From contig JAFGFJ010000006.1 in assembly GCA_016931155.1 (NCBI GenBank), positions 372,001 through 436,000 on the forward strand: a stretch of 64,000 nt of DNA, given 5' to 3'. The number at the start of each line of letters is the position of its first letter. Position 1 is the stretch's first letter. A program made the translations under genes and the position numbers. Positions 9,619 through 18,054 of the stretch are shown here, one piece after another. The notes under the pieces are model-generated. The model was not told where the DNA came from. It saw only the letters and a program-made list of their open reading frames with translations, and did no database searches. The stretch is from Candidatus Dojkabacteria bacterium (GTDB lineage: Bacteria > Patescibacteria > Dojkabacteria > B142 > JAFGFJ01).

Positions 9619-10167
9619 TCAATTATAGTGTACGGGGTCACCAGTCTGAATAGTCTTTCTGAGACTTTTTATTGCTCTTTTCTGGGTCGTTTTTACATAG
9701 TTCATATTTTTCTTTAATTTTAAGGCAATCTCTTTCAGTGACAATTTTTTAATCAGCCTCAGTTTTATCACTGTCCTTTGCTTTTCTGGGATTTTATCCA
9801 GATACTTGAGTAATCTCTCTTCGGGTGTTTCTTGATCTGCTTCTCTGACAAATTCCTCAACATAGGAAAAAAAGTTAGAATCATCGTCTATTAATACTGG
9901 CTCCTTGTATTTTTGTTTCAGAAATCTCATGAATACTATCTTTGCGATTCCGTACAGAAAGGATTTCGGATTTTCTATGACTTTCTTCTCTCTAATCTTT
10001 TCCATGAAAATAAGAAAGGTTTCACTGGTAAGATCTTCTGCTTTTTCGCGTGATAGAATTTTGTAATAAAAAAATCTATATATTTTTGTAAAGTTTGTGT
10101 TGTAGACGTCTTCGATAAAAATATCAAGTGATTTCAATTTCCCTTTTTGTGTTTCTTTCCTCTCCAT
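9619..10167 (-). CDS. ECF-type RNA polymerase sigma factor
   Basis: This is an extracytoplasmic-function sigma-70 family protein of 182 residues. Region 2 is visible as IYRFFYYKILSREKAEDLTSETFLIFMEKI (DLTSETFL is the -10 recognition helix). Region 4 appears as PEKQRTVIKLRLIKKLSLKEIALKLKKNMNYVKTTQKRAIKSLRK, with the helix-turn-helix LSLKEIALKL. It is first in a two-gene unit with the membrane protein at 7839-9602, the usual sigma/anti-sigma arrangement. It likely directs RNA polymerase to envelope-stress or surface genes; targets are not visible here. Confidence 0.92.
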   Translation of the reverse strand: MERKETQKGKLKSLDIFIEDVYNTNFTKIYRFFYYKILSREKAEDLTSETFLIFMEKIREKKVIENPKSFLYGIAKIVFMRFLKQKYKEPVLIDDDSNFFSYVEEFVREADQETPEERLLKYLDKIPEKQRTVIKLRLIKKLSLKEIALKLKKNMNYVKTTQKRAIKSLRKTIQTGDPVHYN

Positions 10168-10216
10168 TAATAAACCTGGTGGTGGTCTTCAGTTTAATAT
10201 AATTATAAATCTTTGT

Positions 10217-10222
10217 TATAAT
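10217..10222 (+). promoter_or_regulatory. -10 box upstream of the GH1 gene
   Basis: TATAAT sits about 50 bp before the TTG start. A weak TTTAAT at 10193 with an 18-bp spacer could be the -35. The same TATAATTGCCC string precedes the tRNA-Gln gene. Confidence 0.4.
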
Positions 10223-10270
10223 TGCCCTTGTTTTTTACTTACTTCTGCATTATATCGGGAAATAATTGTC

Positions 10271-12130
10271 TTGTCAGAGGAATTCTTACAAAAACCGAAT
10301 ATAAGAGAATACTCACCAGATCTGAAGGAGGTTGGATATGGTACATGCTGTTTTCAAGAGATGCCCTATTTGAAGAACGATTTATGGGGAGGGCATTTTA
10401 GAGATGTGGGACTTAATCCTCTTCTCAATAGTGCCTGGTTGAATAGGGGCAAGGATAAGAAACAATGGATAGGGGCATTGTATTCAACTTTCGGGAAGCC
10501 TTACGAGAAAGTGGTTTGTGAATATGAAAAACATGGGATATTAAGTGATCGTAAAAGGTTTCATACAATCCAGCTCGATGCAGAACATTTGGATGAAATG
10601 CTTTGTGATTCTGTCTTTCGTGAAAGCTTTCTATCCACTTTGTACAAAGCACGAGAGGAGAAAATTGTTGTTAATGTTTTTATTAATCAATATGCTGGGA
10701 TAAACAAAGGTGATGAATATCTCGCATATTCAAGATTTGAGAAACTAAAGCAAAATGTTCTTAGTTTCTTTTATGAATATGGTCTGAATGATAATAATGA
10801 GGACGTAATTATAGAGACTATTCCTGAAAGAGATAAAACATTTTGGTGTGATTATATTGATAAGATTGCAGAAATTGGTGGCAATGCATTCAGATTCAGT
10901 TGTGAATGGAGCAGGGTGATGAATTCAGAAGGTATAGTTAATGAAGAAGAATTTGATGATCTTGCTGAAATTATTGAGTACGCAAAAAGTAAGAACATAG
11001 ATGTTACACTTTGTCTTAATCATTTCACTATGCCCGATTGGATTCAGGGTGGCTGGCTGAATCCCGACATTGTTAAGCTCTTTGGTGACTACTCTGAGCT
11101 TGTGTTTAATGAGCTTGAGAAAAGGGATGCTCTTCCAAAAAGATTTCTGTCGATAAATGAGGCAATGTCGATTATACCTGCAGGATACCTTGAAGGTGCG
11201 TGGCCTCCCTATGAAAAACTAACTCCTGCGAATTTTATCCAGCAAATTTCTAGATATATAAAGGCAGTAGGAAATACGAGGAAAGCCCACGTAGAGGCAT
11301 ATTCAAGAATAAAGAAGAACGGAAGATCAAAGGGAAAGGATATACAAGTAGGTTTTACTCATAACATGGCCTGGTTCAGTCCTTACATGAAATTTTCACC
11401 GCTTGATTATATATGGTCTGCAGTTGGGGCAAATCTTTCTGAATCGTGGATAAAGGAGGCACTTGAAAAAGACTGGGAGGCATTTGGGAATATGCCAACA
11501 GATTTTGTTGGTTTGCAGTTTTATAATGAGCATACGTTCGGACCATTTAATGGATCATTAGGCACGACGACAAGTCTTAGGGATCTAATAGATAGTGCAA
11601 GTAGATTTATAAATGGGTGGAAAAGGTATCCTGAAGGTATGCTTATCCAGCTAATTAGAGTGAACTCTATGATATTAAAGACGGCTAATAGGTATGGTTT
11701 GGTCAAACTTCCGGGAATAATGATTAGTGAGTTTGGGGTTCCTGGTGTAGTCGATCCGGTCGATGAGCTGAAAGTTCTATCTGATGCAGTAAATATTGCC
11801 AGTAGTTTAAGTAATCTTGAATATGTTGGTGCAACTATTTGGACACTTAAAAATAATCTTGAATTGAGCGAGGGATTTTTTGTCAATTTTGGTTACTATG
11901 ATCATAACGGGAATGGGAAAGAGAGATCTTCGGTAGAGGTAAGTGGTCTAAATTTAAAAGATCCAAACATAAGAATAGCTCTTGAAGAATACAGGCATGA
12001 ACTTAAAGCATATGCAAAGCGATTGAAGCGAGATAATAAAGTAGAAATTCAAGAAAAGTTTGGACAACAGCAGGTCGCAGATCAGAAACTTGAAGCTATT
12101 GATAGATTCCTCGTGTCTTTGAAAAACTGA
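10271..12130 (+). CDS. Divergent glycoside hydrolase family 1-like protein
   Basis: This is a clan GH-A retaining glycosidase-like protein, probably acting on beta-glycosides. GH1 hallmarks are YGTCCFQE near residue 22 (the first barrel strand), GGNAFRFSCEWSRVM, LNHFTMPDWIQGGWLN, the acid/base strand SINEAM (Glu ~297) and the nucleophile strand ISEFGVPG (Glu ~487). The usual TFNEP and TENG forms are both altered, and about 150 residues are inserted between strand one and the FRFSCEW block, making 619 residues against the usual 450-480. The start is TTG with no clear ribosome-binding site. No signal peptide is present, so it is probably cytoplasmic. Substrate is unknown. Confidence 0.75.
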   Translation: MSEEFLQKPNIREYSPDLKEVGYGTCCFQEMPYLKNDLWGGHFRDVGLNPLLNSAWLNRGKDKKQWIGALYSTFGKPYEKVVCEYEKHGILSDRKRFHTIQLDAEHLDEMLCDSVFRESFLSTLYKAREEKIVVNVFINQYAGINKGDEYLAYSRFEKLKQNVLSFFYEYGLNDNNEDVIIETIPERDKTFWCDYIDKIAEIGGNAFRFSCEWSRVMNSEGIVNEEEFDDLAEIIEYAKSKNIDVTLCLNHFTMPDWIQGGWLNPDIVKLFGDYSELVFNELEKRDALPKRFLSINEAMSIIPAGYLEGAWPPYEKLTPANFIQQISRYIKAVGNTRKAHVEAYSRIKKNGRSKGKDIQVGFTHNMAWFSPYMKFSPLDYIWSAVGANLSESWIKEALEKDWEAFGNMPTDFVGLQFYNEHTFGPFNGSLGTTTSLRDLIDSASRFINGWKRYPEGMLIQLIRVNSMILKTANRYGLVKLPGIMISEFGVPGVVDPVDELKVLSDAVNIASSLSNLEYVGATIWTLKNNLELSEGFFVNFGYYDHNGNGKERSSVEVSGLNLKDPNIRIALEEYRHELKAYAKRLKRDNKVEIQEKFGQQQVADQKLEAIDRFLVSLKN

Positions 12131-12174
12131 TCCTTTACTAGAAAGGTAACTACTTTACCAGTTTGTAAAGGATC
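12129..12174. terminator. Inverted repeat between convergent genes
   Basis: GATCCTTTAC (12129-12138) pairs perfectly with GTAAAGGATC (12165-12174). It lies between the stop of the GH1 gene and the end of the methyltransferase gene. It lacks a strong U-tract, so it is called a probable bidirectional terminator only. Confidence 0.45.
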
Positions 12175-12186
12175 AATTAATGTAAT

Positions 12187-13383
12187 TTAGAGTGATGCTT
12201 CCCATCGCAATTCTTCTTCACTTTTTTTCCTTAGAGCAACTAGTTGATGCGGTATCTCTTTTCCTTCTTTCCCGTACATAAAAAGTCTTAATAAAGTCCA
12301 AATCAGCAATGGCCTTTTTTTGCTGTCAAATATATCAAGAGCGTTTGCCTTTATATACTCATTGAAAAATCTATGTATTTTCTTATCGGCTAATACAGGG
12401 TGTTGTGCTACAAGCTCGAAACCTGCTTTCTCTGCGACTCTTTTATACAAATCTGAAGGATCTGCAAAAAATGTCAACAATCCACGAGTCATTTCTCTTT
12501 TCTGGTAGTCACAATAAGGATTTGATATAGTCTGAATCTGTTGGCTGTCCTCTAGTGATGGAAATCCGAGATACTCACTACTAGCATCCGAACTGCTGGT
12601 AATAAAGACAACTAGTCCATCATCGTTTATATATTGCCTCAAATCTTTTAAGCCTTTAACGACGGCTTGTATTTCCACATTGTGGATCATCCAAAGACCT
12701 GTCACGACATCTAGTCCTGATTCTTTCATTTGCTCTTGGGCTTTTTGCGGGATAGGACTCGAGAAAGTTCCTTGATAGATACAGGAATCCAACCCATGTT
12801 TATCTTCATTTAAACGTGCCATATTGACAAATGAAGGGACCGGATCACAACCAAAAACTTTGGATAGGTTTAGTTTCTCTGTAAATTTTTCCAAGTAGGG
12901 GATAGGACCACAGCCTGCATCAAAAAGCGAAATTTTCTTACCAGGAAAATACTTTTGTGCATGGCTCGCTATGTAGTCAATTGCAGCATCATAAGTACAG
13001 ATTTTTTCCGGGTCTTGTTCGCTAAAGTTACCGTAGTCTGCTGCCCCTTGTTCCTGGCTATCACTCAATATAAACTTAAACTCATTTTCTATAACAGTTT
13101 TTGTCCACTCAAGAACTCTCTGTTGCTGTTCTTTCCCTAACTGCGGATATTCAATTGCCGTTGGCATTCCACCCATGACAAATTTTGCTATTACTTGTCC
13201 TAAAATACCTTTAGCCATATAAAGCCTGCCTTGCTTAAGTAACTCTACTCTTGGATCCGGAATCATTTCCTCATTTCTCTCAACATCAATAATCTTAAAT
13301 GGAACACCTTGTTCCTCATGTATTATTAACTTAGTCTCAGGCAAATTTCCTCTCGTTTGTAGTTCTTCTGGTGTGTCGAACAT
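12187..13383 (-). CDS. Class I SAM-dependent methyltransferase
   Basis: Motif I is seen as SLFDAGCGPIPYLEKF at about residue 150. It is followed by an acidic strand end, KVFGCDPVPSFVNMAR, then LDVVTGLWMIHNVEIQ and DDGLVVFITSS as later Rossmann strands. The N-terminal ~130 residues are not typical of the core fold and may be a substrate domain. C-terminal helices include ADPSDLYKRVAEKAGF. The target molecule is unknown. The gene stands alone; tRNA-Pro lies upstream on the same strand. Confidence 0.75.
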   Translation of the reverse strand: MFDTPEELQTRGNLPETKLIIHEEQGVPFKIIDVERNEEMIPDPRVELLKQGRLYMAKGILGQVIAKFVMGGMPTAIEYPQLGKEQQQRVLEWTKTVIENEFKFILSDSQEQGAADYGNFSEQDPEKICTYDAAIDYIASHAQKYFPGKKISLFDAGCGPIPYLEKFTEKLNLSKVFGCDPVPSFVNMARLNEDKHGLDSCIYQGTFSSPIPQKAQEQMKESGLDVVTGLWMIHNVEIQAVVKGLKDLRQYINDDGLVVFITSSSDASSEYLGFPSLEDSQQIQTISNPYCDYQKREMTRGLLTFFADPSDLYKRVAEKAGFELVAQHPVLADKKIHRFFNEYIKANALDIFDSKKRPLLIWTLLRLFMYGKEGKEIPHQLVALRKKSEEELRWEASL

Positions 13384-13459
13384 GTAAAAGAAAATAAGAT
13401 CTAAACTAATACATCGGATTATATCAATAATCCTTAGGGAACGAAACTAACATCCATTT

Positions 13460-13536
13460 TGGTCGGGATGCCCGGACTTGAACCGGGAACCTTACGCACC
13501 CGAAGCGTACATTCTATCCAATTGAACTACATCCCG
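13460..13536 (-). tRNA. tRNA-Pro(CGG)
   Basis: On the minus strand the acceptor CGGGATG pairs with CATCCCG, followed by A73 and an encoded CCA. The anticodon loop TTCGGGT sits between TACGC and GCGTA, giving anticodon CGG. The T-arm GGTTCAAGTCC is canonical. A C1-G72 pair fits bacterial tRNA-Pro. Confidence 0.95.
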
Positions 13537-13646
13537 TTTCCAAAGTGCAAGAATACTTGAACATTGTTCCCTGTTGAACTTCCACATCGATCAGAAGTCC
13601 CTGTTTTCCAGGAGATTATACTACTTTGAAGATGTTTTTTTCGATC

Positions 13647-14168
13647 TTACTTGATATTTTTCTCCCTGAAGAGGAGATCTTTTGTGTGTTTCTCTACGTC
13701 AATGAAGTCGTCGGCTATCTCTATAAGCTCTTTATTGGCTGTACTTCTAAATGCGACCACTTCAACAAGACATCCGAGTGCTTGCTGAAGATAATTCACC
13801 ACGGGTTTGAAGTCTCCATCTCCTGAGACAAGAACAATTGAGTCAGCCTTATGACCAAGCCTAATAGCGTCCATTGCAATGCCAAGATCCCAGTCTCCTT
13901 TCTTTGCTCCTCCGACAAATGTCTGAAGCTGTTTTTCCTTTATTTCGAATCCTGCGATATTTACGGCATCGAAAAATTCTTTCTCGCTTTTGTTAATTTC
14001 CGATTCGATTACGTAGGCTATTGCTCTTGTGAGAATTCTTCCCTGAATAGCAATTTTTAGTAAATTTTTGAAACTGAGTCTTGCCTTGTATAAATTTTTG
14101 GCAGAGTAGTACATGTTTTGTACATCGACTAAAACTGCTACTCTTTGTGCCGGATTTCTTACTATCAT
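13647..14168 (-). CDS. NYN domain protein (LabA/DUF88-like, PIN-fold nuclease)
   Basis: This is a predicted metal-dependent RNase of the NYN/PIN-like superfamily. Conserved acidic sites are seen in VAVLVDVQNMYYS (first Asp), KKGDWDLGIAMDAIRLG (Asp cluster) and SIVLVSGDGDFKPVVNYLQ (SGDGDF motif). Length 173 matches single-domain LabA-like proteins. It ends 12 nt after the SDR gene upstream on the same strand is read through, so the two may be co-transcribed. RNA target unknown. Confidence 0.88.
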   Translation of the reverse strand: MIVRNPAQRVAVLVDVQNMYYSAKNLYKARLSFKNLLKIAIQGRILTRAIAYVIESEINKSEKEFFDAVNIAGFEIKEKQLQTFVGGAKKGDWDLGIAMDAIRLGHKADSIVLVSGDGDFKPVVNYLQQALGCLVEVVAFRSTANKELIEIADDFIDVEKHTKDLLFREKNIK

Positions 14169-14179
14169 TATTTAAATAA

Positions 14180-14878
14180 TTAAATTAAATTTTTTCTTTT
14201 CTTTAGAACAATATGATCAATGAGCATTGTAGCATCATTTTCAAGCATAAAGATAATAGCGGACGCAACTTCATCGGTATTCATCCATTGCTGATTATCT
14301 TTCTGGTTTCCTGCATTTTCAAAAAGCTTTGTATTCATTCCGCCAGGGTAGAATCCTGCAACTTTTACGTCTGTCGTTTTGAGGTCTTCTTTTAAAGATT
14401 CAGTAAAACCTGTAACTGCATATTTGGATGCAACGTACACTACTTGATTTCCCTTACCAACGAGACCGGAAGTGGAAGAAATATTTATAATAAATCCGTC
14501 ATTCTTCTTAATCATTAACGGGAGGACTAACTTGGTAACATAAATGACTCCTTTAATGTTTACATCTATCACCTTTGAGATTTGATCTTGTTTGTTGCTC
14601 AATAGACTGCCCTCAAGCCATATTCCCGCATTGTTTATAAGGATGTCTATATCTCCAATTCTTTTTATTATTAGTTCAATACTCTCAAAGCTCGAGACAT
14701 TTCCTTGATTTGTATGGAAGTTTGGATTGTTGAGTTTTTTTGAGGCTTCTTTCAGTTTTTTCTTGTCTCTTGCGATTGTGTGGACTATGCTTCCTTTCTC
14801 TAGTAGTAATTTTGCTATAGAAAATCCTAATCCTTCCGATCCTCCTGTTATTAATACAATTTTATCTTTTAGTTTCAT
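14180..14878 (-). CDS. Short-chain dehydrogenase/reductase (SDR)
   Basis: This is an NAD(P)-dependent oxidoreductase with a classical SDR layout: cofactor loop TGGSEGLGFSIA near residue 11, NNAG at about 86, catalytic Ser in IINISSTSGLVG and YVASK (Tyr-x-x-x-Lys) at about 150. Its 232 residues are slightly short. The window contains a second SDR at 48832-49689. Substrate cannot be inferred. Confidence 0.9.
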   Translation of the reverse strand: MKLKDKIVLITGGSEGLGFSIAKLLLEKGSIVHTIARDKKKLKEASKKLNNPNFHTNQGNVSSFESIELIIKRIGDIDILINNAGIWLEGSLLSNKQDQISKVIDVNIKGVIYVTKLVLPLMIKKNDGFIINISSTSGLVGKGNQVVYVASKYAVTGFTESLKEDLKTTDVKVAGFYPGGMNTKLFENAGNQKDNQQWMNTDEVASAIIFMLENDATMLIDHIVLKKRKNLI

Positions 14879-15200
14879 TTCTGGATTTCTTCTTCATACT
14901 ATTAATAATAATTCCCAGATAACTTGGCGAAAGATCCAATAATGTCTACCAAATTATCATATTCAATTACAACATTGGAGATACCTTTTACTGTTTATTT
15001 TACAATAGTCCTGACTTTATGTTAAAAATATTTTTTTACAGTAGAGCATAATTGTTCAATTTCTTCTCAATTTCCTTTATTTTAATGGAGCTTCCCTAAT
15101 ATTTTCAGTTCAATAGTACAGTAGCATTATAGATTAACAACAAACTAAGAGCTATGGATAATGGATAACAGAATGTATACAAACATCCCAATATTATTGT
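14879..15200. other. Intergenic region, nothing recognised
   Basis: About 320 bp of AT-rich sequence lie between the SDR start and the end of the HEAT-like gene on the same strand. I see no ORF, tRNA or clear hairpin. It probably carries the SDR promoter. Confidence 0.3.
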
Positions 15201-17054
15201 TTATAGTGACAAATCTCTAACTGTTCTTTTTATCATTCTTCTAACTTTTGCATCTTTCTCAAATCTAACCCTTTGGTTGAGTATTTGAATTGCACGATCT
15301 TTTAGATCAGGGACTTTTCCAAGCTTAGAAATACCTCTTACAATATCGCCGGTTTCACTGGCACTTCTTTCTAATTGAAAAAGCAAATTTAGTCCCTCTA
15401 AGCTTTTTGGATAAGTGATGTAACTAAGTGATCGAGCTTGTTGATAAATTGGGGCTGAGCTTCCCAGTATCAGTGGTATGGCTTCTGGCATGTTTAGTAT
15501 ACCAATTGCTTCTATCCCGATTCGACAAGTTGTGTTACTTTCCAGTAACCTGCTGAGAAATTCCAGAGTCTCTTGATCCTGGTATGCCTCAGCTAATGAA
15601 TAAGCAGCGTAGTCATGAATAGGTTCGTTTGGGTTGGAATTTAAGACAACATTTCTAAGGATATCTCTACTCTCAGTATGTCCTCGTTTTGCTAATTGTA
15701 CTGTAGCTATTACGGCTTTTCCCTTATCTTTTCCATTTTGGAGTTCAACTAAAACCTTCTCGGGTTCTTTATCAATTTCTGCAAAAGTCTCAATAGTATC
15801 AATAATATCCCGATTAGTGCTTCTGGCTTTTTTTATCTCGCCTATTATCCTTTGCCTTGATCTGTGGTCATTTTTTATTCGAAATAATTCAGAAGCGATA
15901 ACTAAATTAACTGGATCTTTCCTCCATACTGAAAATGCTTTTTCTAATTGTTTTATTGATTGGTCGGTCCGCAAGAAAGATAGAATTCTAACACCAAATC
16001 TTGTTGGTATTCTGGTTAAATCAAATATTCCAACAATGTCAGCCCACATGTCTAAGTAGGGTTCGATAGACTCATCAGCAATGTGTCGGCTTAGGTTCGC
16101 AACAGCAGAATCTGTTCGACTGCTTAATATGAAAGCTTCAACAGTTTTTTGTACTAGTCTTTGATACTCTAGCGTTCCATATCTATCATTGATATAAAGA
16201 TCTTTTAATGGTGGCAATTTTGATAAGATTAAATTTGCTTTTTCTGAATCAGCATACTCTATTAATTTTTCAATAATCTTCAAGTATAAATAATTTCCGT
16301 CATCAAGCGATTCATAGAGTATTTCAATAGATTCTCCTGAATTCATTTCAAGAAGCGCAAAAGCTGAATAGTAAAGTGCACGGTTCCTTTCTCGATAGAT
16401 TTTTAGCTCTTTAAGTGCTTCAGGTATTGTTAGTCGACCCAATAGCTCAATTAGCGATTCACTTGCAAATTCACTACTGTTTTCGACATAGTGTCTGACA
16501 GAACGAAGAAACTCTACTTGGGAAGTTTCACTAATTTCATTTAATAGTACCTCCGTTATTGAATTCTTTATATCAAATAAGCCAAAACCTCCTTCCTCAC
16601 CAATAAGTGCGATTAGCTTTGTGAGTCCAGCTTCTCCCATATTTCCAAGAGCTTGGACTGATGCGATACCGAGATCTTCTTGAAGTGCTGCATGGTAAAG
16701 ATATTCGGTGATATTTATGGTATCTTCATCTGTGGAGTGTATTTCTTCAGGATAGCCTATTTGGCCTATTCTAGTTATGGCTTCTTTTTTGATTTCTAAA
16801 TTATTGTGGTGATTGACAGTATTGACTAATCCAATAAGTAATTTTTCTCTTTGTATAAAAAATTCATTATTTTCTAGTTGATATAAGCCCTCAATTGTAA
16901 AGCTTACTATGTCAGTGAATTCATTCACATCCTTTAAGTTTGGTATTTCATTAATGCGATTTTTTAGTTTAGCCAATAAACCTAAGCCGGGTTCCATTCC
17001 ATTCACTTTGTCTTGCTTTTGTATTCCACCTAGACCTGGAGTTTGATCGTACAT
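15201..17054 (-). CDS. HEAT/armadillo-like helical repeat protein
   Basis: A 617-residue soluble protein composed almost entirely of helix pairs. Several segments fit HEAT-like repeats, such as KKEAITRIGQIGYPEE, GIASVQALGNMGEAGLTKLIALIG and IGIEAIGILNMPEAIPLILG. The N-terminus (MYDQTPGLGGIQKQ) is Gly/Gln-rich and unlike the rest. No catalytic motif or membrane segment was found. Such proteins are usually scaffolds, but no partner is evident. It is flanked by an AT-rich stretch upstream. Confidence 0.65.
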   Translation of the reverse strand: MYDQTPGLGGIQKQDKVNGMEPGLGLLAKLKNRINEIPNLKDVNEFTDIVSFTIEGLYQLENNEFFIQREKLLIGLVNTVNHHNNLEIKKEAITRIGQIGYPEEIHSTDEDTINITEYLYHAALQEDLGIASVQALGNMGEAGLTKLIALIGEEGGFGLFDIKNSITEVLLNEISETSQVEFLRSVRHYVENSSEFASESLIELLGRLTIPEALKELKIYRERNRALYYSAFALLEMNSGESIEILYESLDDGNYLYLKIIEKLIEYADSEKANLILSKLPPLKDLYINDRYGTLEYQRLVQKTVEAFILSSRTDSAVANLSRHIADESIEPYLDMWADIVGIFDLTRIPTRFGVRILSFLRTDQSIKQLEKAFSVWRKDPVNLVIASELFRIKNDHRSRQRIIGEIKKARSTNRDIIDTIETFAEIDKEPEKVLVELQNGKDKGKAVIATVQLAKRGHTESRDILRNVVLNSNPNEPIHDYAAYSLAEAYQDQETLEFLSRLLESNTTCRIGIEAIGILNMPEAIPLILGSSAPIYQQARSLSYITYPKSLEGLNLLFQLERSASETGDIVRGISKLGKVPDLKDRAIQILNQRVRFEKDAKVRRMIKRTVRDLSL

Positions 17055-17432
17055 TTTCTCTAATTAATATACACAAAATATTGCACAATTATATATATGT
17101 ATATATATATAATCAACCAGGCTTCCGCATCTCTATTACGTTTTCTAGCGGATTCGTAGACCTTCGTTCCTATTAATAAATTTCCAGGGACAATGTTTGC
17201 ATGCTTATTAATTTCGATAATTGAGTGGTAAATAAAAATCCTATCGATACTTTTTGATTTATCATTTCCCGGTATAACTGGTCTGAGAACCTACGGGCGA
17301 AGCCCGTAGGTTCTCAAAATACAGAGACGTGTTAATTATCGAATGTATTTGGTATTGACCGAGTGAGTTATAGAGTAGCACCCTATTATTATTCTGCCTT
17401 AGACTTACTGAGAGTATTAATGTTTTACTATC
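17055..17432. other. AT-rich intergenic region with a TA repeat
   Basis: No gene recognised. It holds an alternating TA run at about 17090-17113 and the perfect hairpin listed separately at 17285-17317. It may contain the promoter for the HEAT-like gene on the minus strand. Confidence 0.3.
17285..17317. repeat. Perfect 15-bp hairpin
   Basis: TGAGAACCTACGGGC (17285-17299) and its exact complement (17303-17317) are separated by only GAA. This is GC-rich compared with its surroundings and lacks a U-tract on either strand. It could be a REP-like element or a structural RNA end of the tRNA cluster transcript. Confidence 0.6.
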
Positions 17433-17509
17433 TGGTCGGGACGGCCAGACTCGAACTGGCGACCTCTCGCTCCCAAAGCGAGCGTTCTAGCCAACTGAAC
17501 TACGTCCCG
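17433..17509 (-). tRNA. tRNA-Pro(TGG)
   Basis: On the minus strand the acceptor CGGGACG pairs with CGTCCCG, then A73 and an encoded CCA. The anticodon arm CTCGC-TTTGGGA-GCGAG gives anticodon TGG. The T-arm AGTTCGAGTCT is intact. Second proline tRNA in the window, 5' end at 17509. Confidence 0.96.
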
Positions 17510-17548
17510 AAACGACCAATTATAGCACGGAAAACTTAATTTTCTTTT

Positions 17549-17638
17549 TGGTGCCGGAGGCGGGGGTCGAACCCGCACGGGAGGATAAGTCCCAACGGAT
17601 TTTAAGTCCGCCGCGTCTACCAGTTCCGCCACCCCGGC
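17549..17638 (-). tRNA. tRNA-Leu(TAA)
   Basis: A class II tRNA with a long variable arm. The acceptor GCCGGGG pairs with CTCCGGC, and CCA is encoded. The anticodon loop TTAAAAT gives anticodon TAA, and the T-arm is GGGTTCGACCC. It lies 40 bp from tRNA-Pro on the same strand and may share its transcript. Confidence 0.95.
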
Positions 17639-17655
17639 AATTCAATTAGCAGTTA

Positions 17656-17877
17656 TTATATCAACTGATCTTGTTTTCTGCCATTAGTTGCTATTTTGTT
17701 AAGTCGTCCAGACAATCTTCGATAACGTGCCCAAGCTTTGTTTACTAATATTTTTTGTGTTTTTCCCTCAGGCAAATTGAAATATATTCTTTTTGAGTAT
17801 GTTTGTCGGAAGGTTATTTTTGATAAATGCCGAAAAGTAAAGCTCTCTTGATTTTTACTATCACATTTAACAAACAG
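17656..17877 (-). pseudogene. Possible coding remnant without a normal start
   Basis: An open minus-strand frame of about 73 codons reads like protein (basic, e.g. NKAWARYRRLSGRLNK) but has no ATG, GTG or TTG at its upstream end. The first candidate is CTG at 17877. It lies between tRNA-Leu and tRNA-Cys. It may be the tail of a decayed gene or simply chance. Confidence 0.2.
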
Positions 17878-17945
17878 TATCTAAATGTATCTGAAAATGA
17901 AACGGTATCAATTTGGGAGATATTCGCTATCTTAATATCTGAAAT

Positions 17946-18022
17946 TGGAGGTCACGGCGGGATTCGAACCCGCGCATAAGGGTTTTGCAGACCCTTGCCT
18001 TAACCAGCTTGGCTACGTGACC
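17946..18022 (-). tRNA. tRNA-Cys(GCA)
   Basis: On the minus strand the acceptor GGTCACG pairs with CGTGACC. U73, the cysteine identity base, is followed by an encoded CCA. The anticodon arm AGGGT-CTGCAAA-ACCCT gives GCA. The T-arm GGGTTCGAATCCC is intact. Confidence 0.95.
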
Positions 18023-18054
18023 TTGCGATTAATTAATTTGTCTTAGAGATTTTA

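Noticed and set aside
17090..17113. Alternating TA tract as a regulatory repeat
   Set aside because: Simple low-complexity repeat in an AT-rich spacer; nothing else supports a function.
17417..17632. 71-codon minus-strand ORF (MAELVDAADLKS...)
   Set aside because: It lies across tRNA-Pro(TGG) and tRNA-Leu(TAA). The peptide is the familiar artefact of translating tRNA genes.
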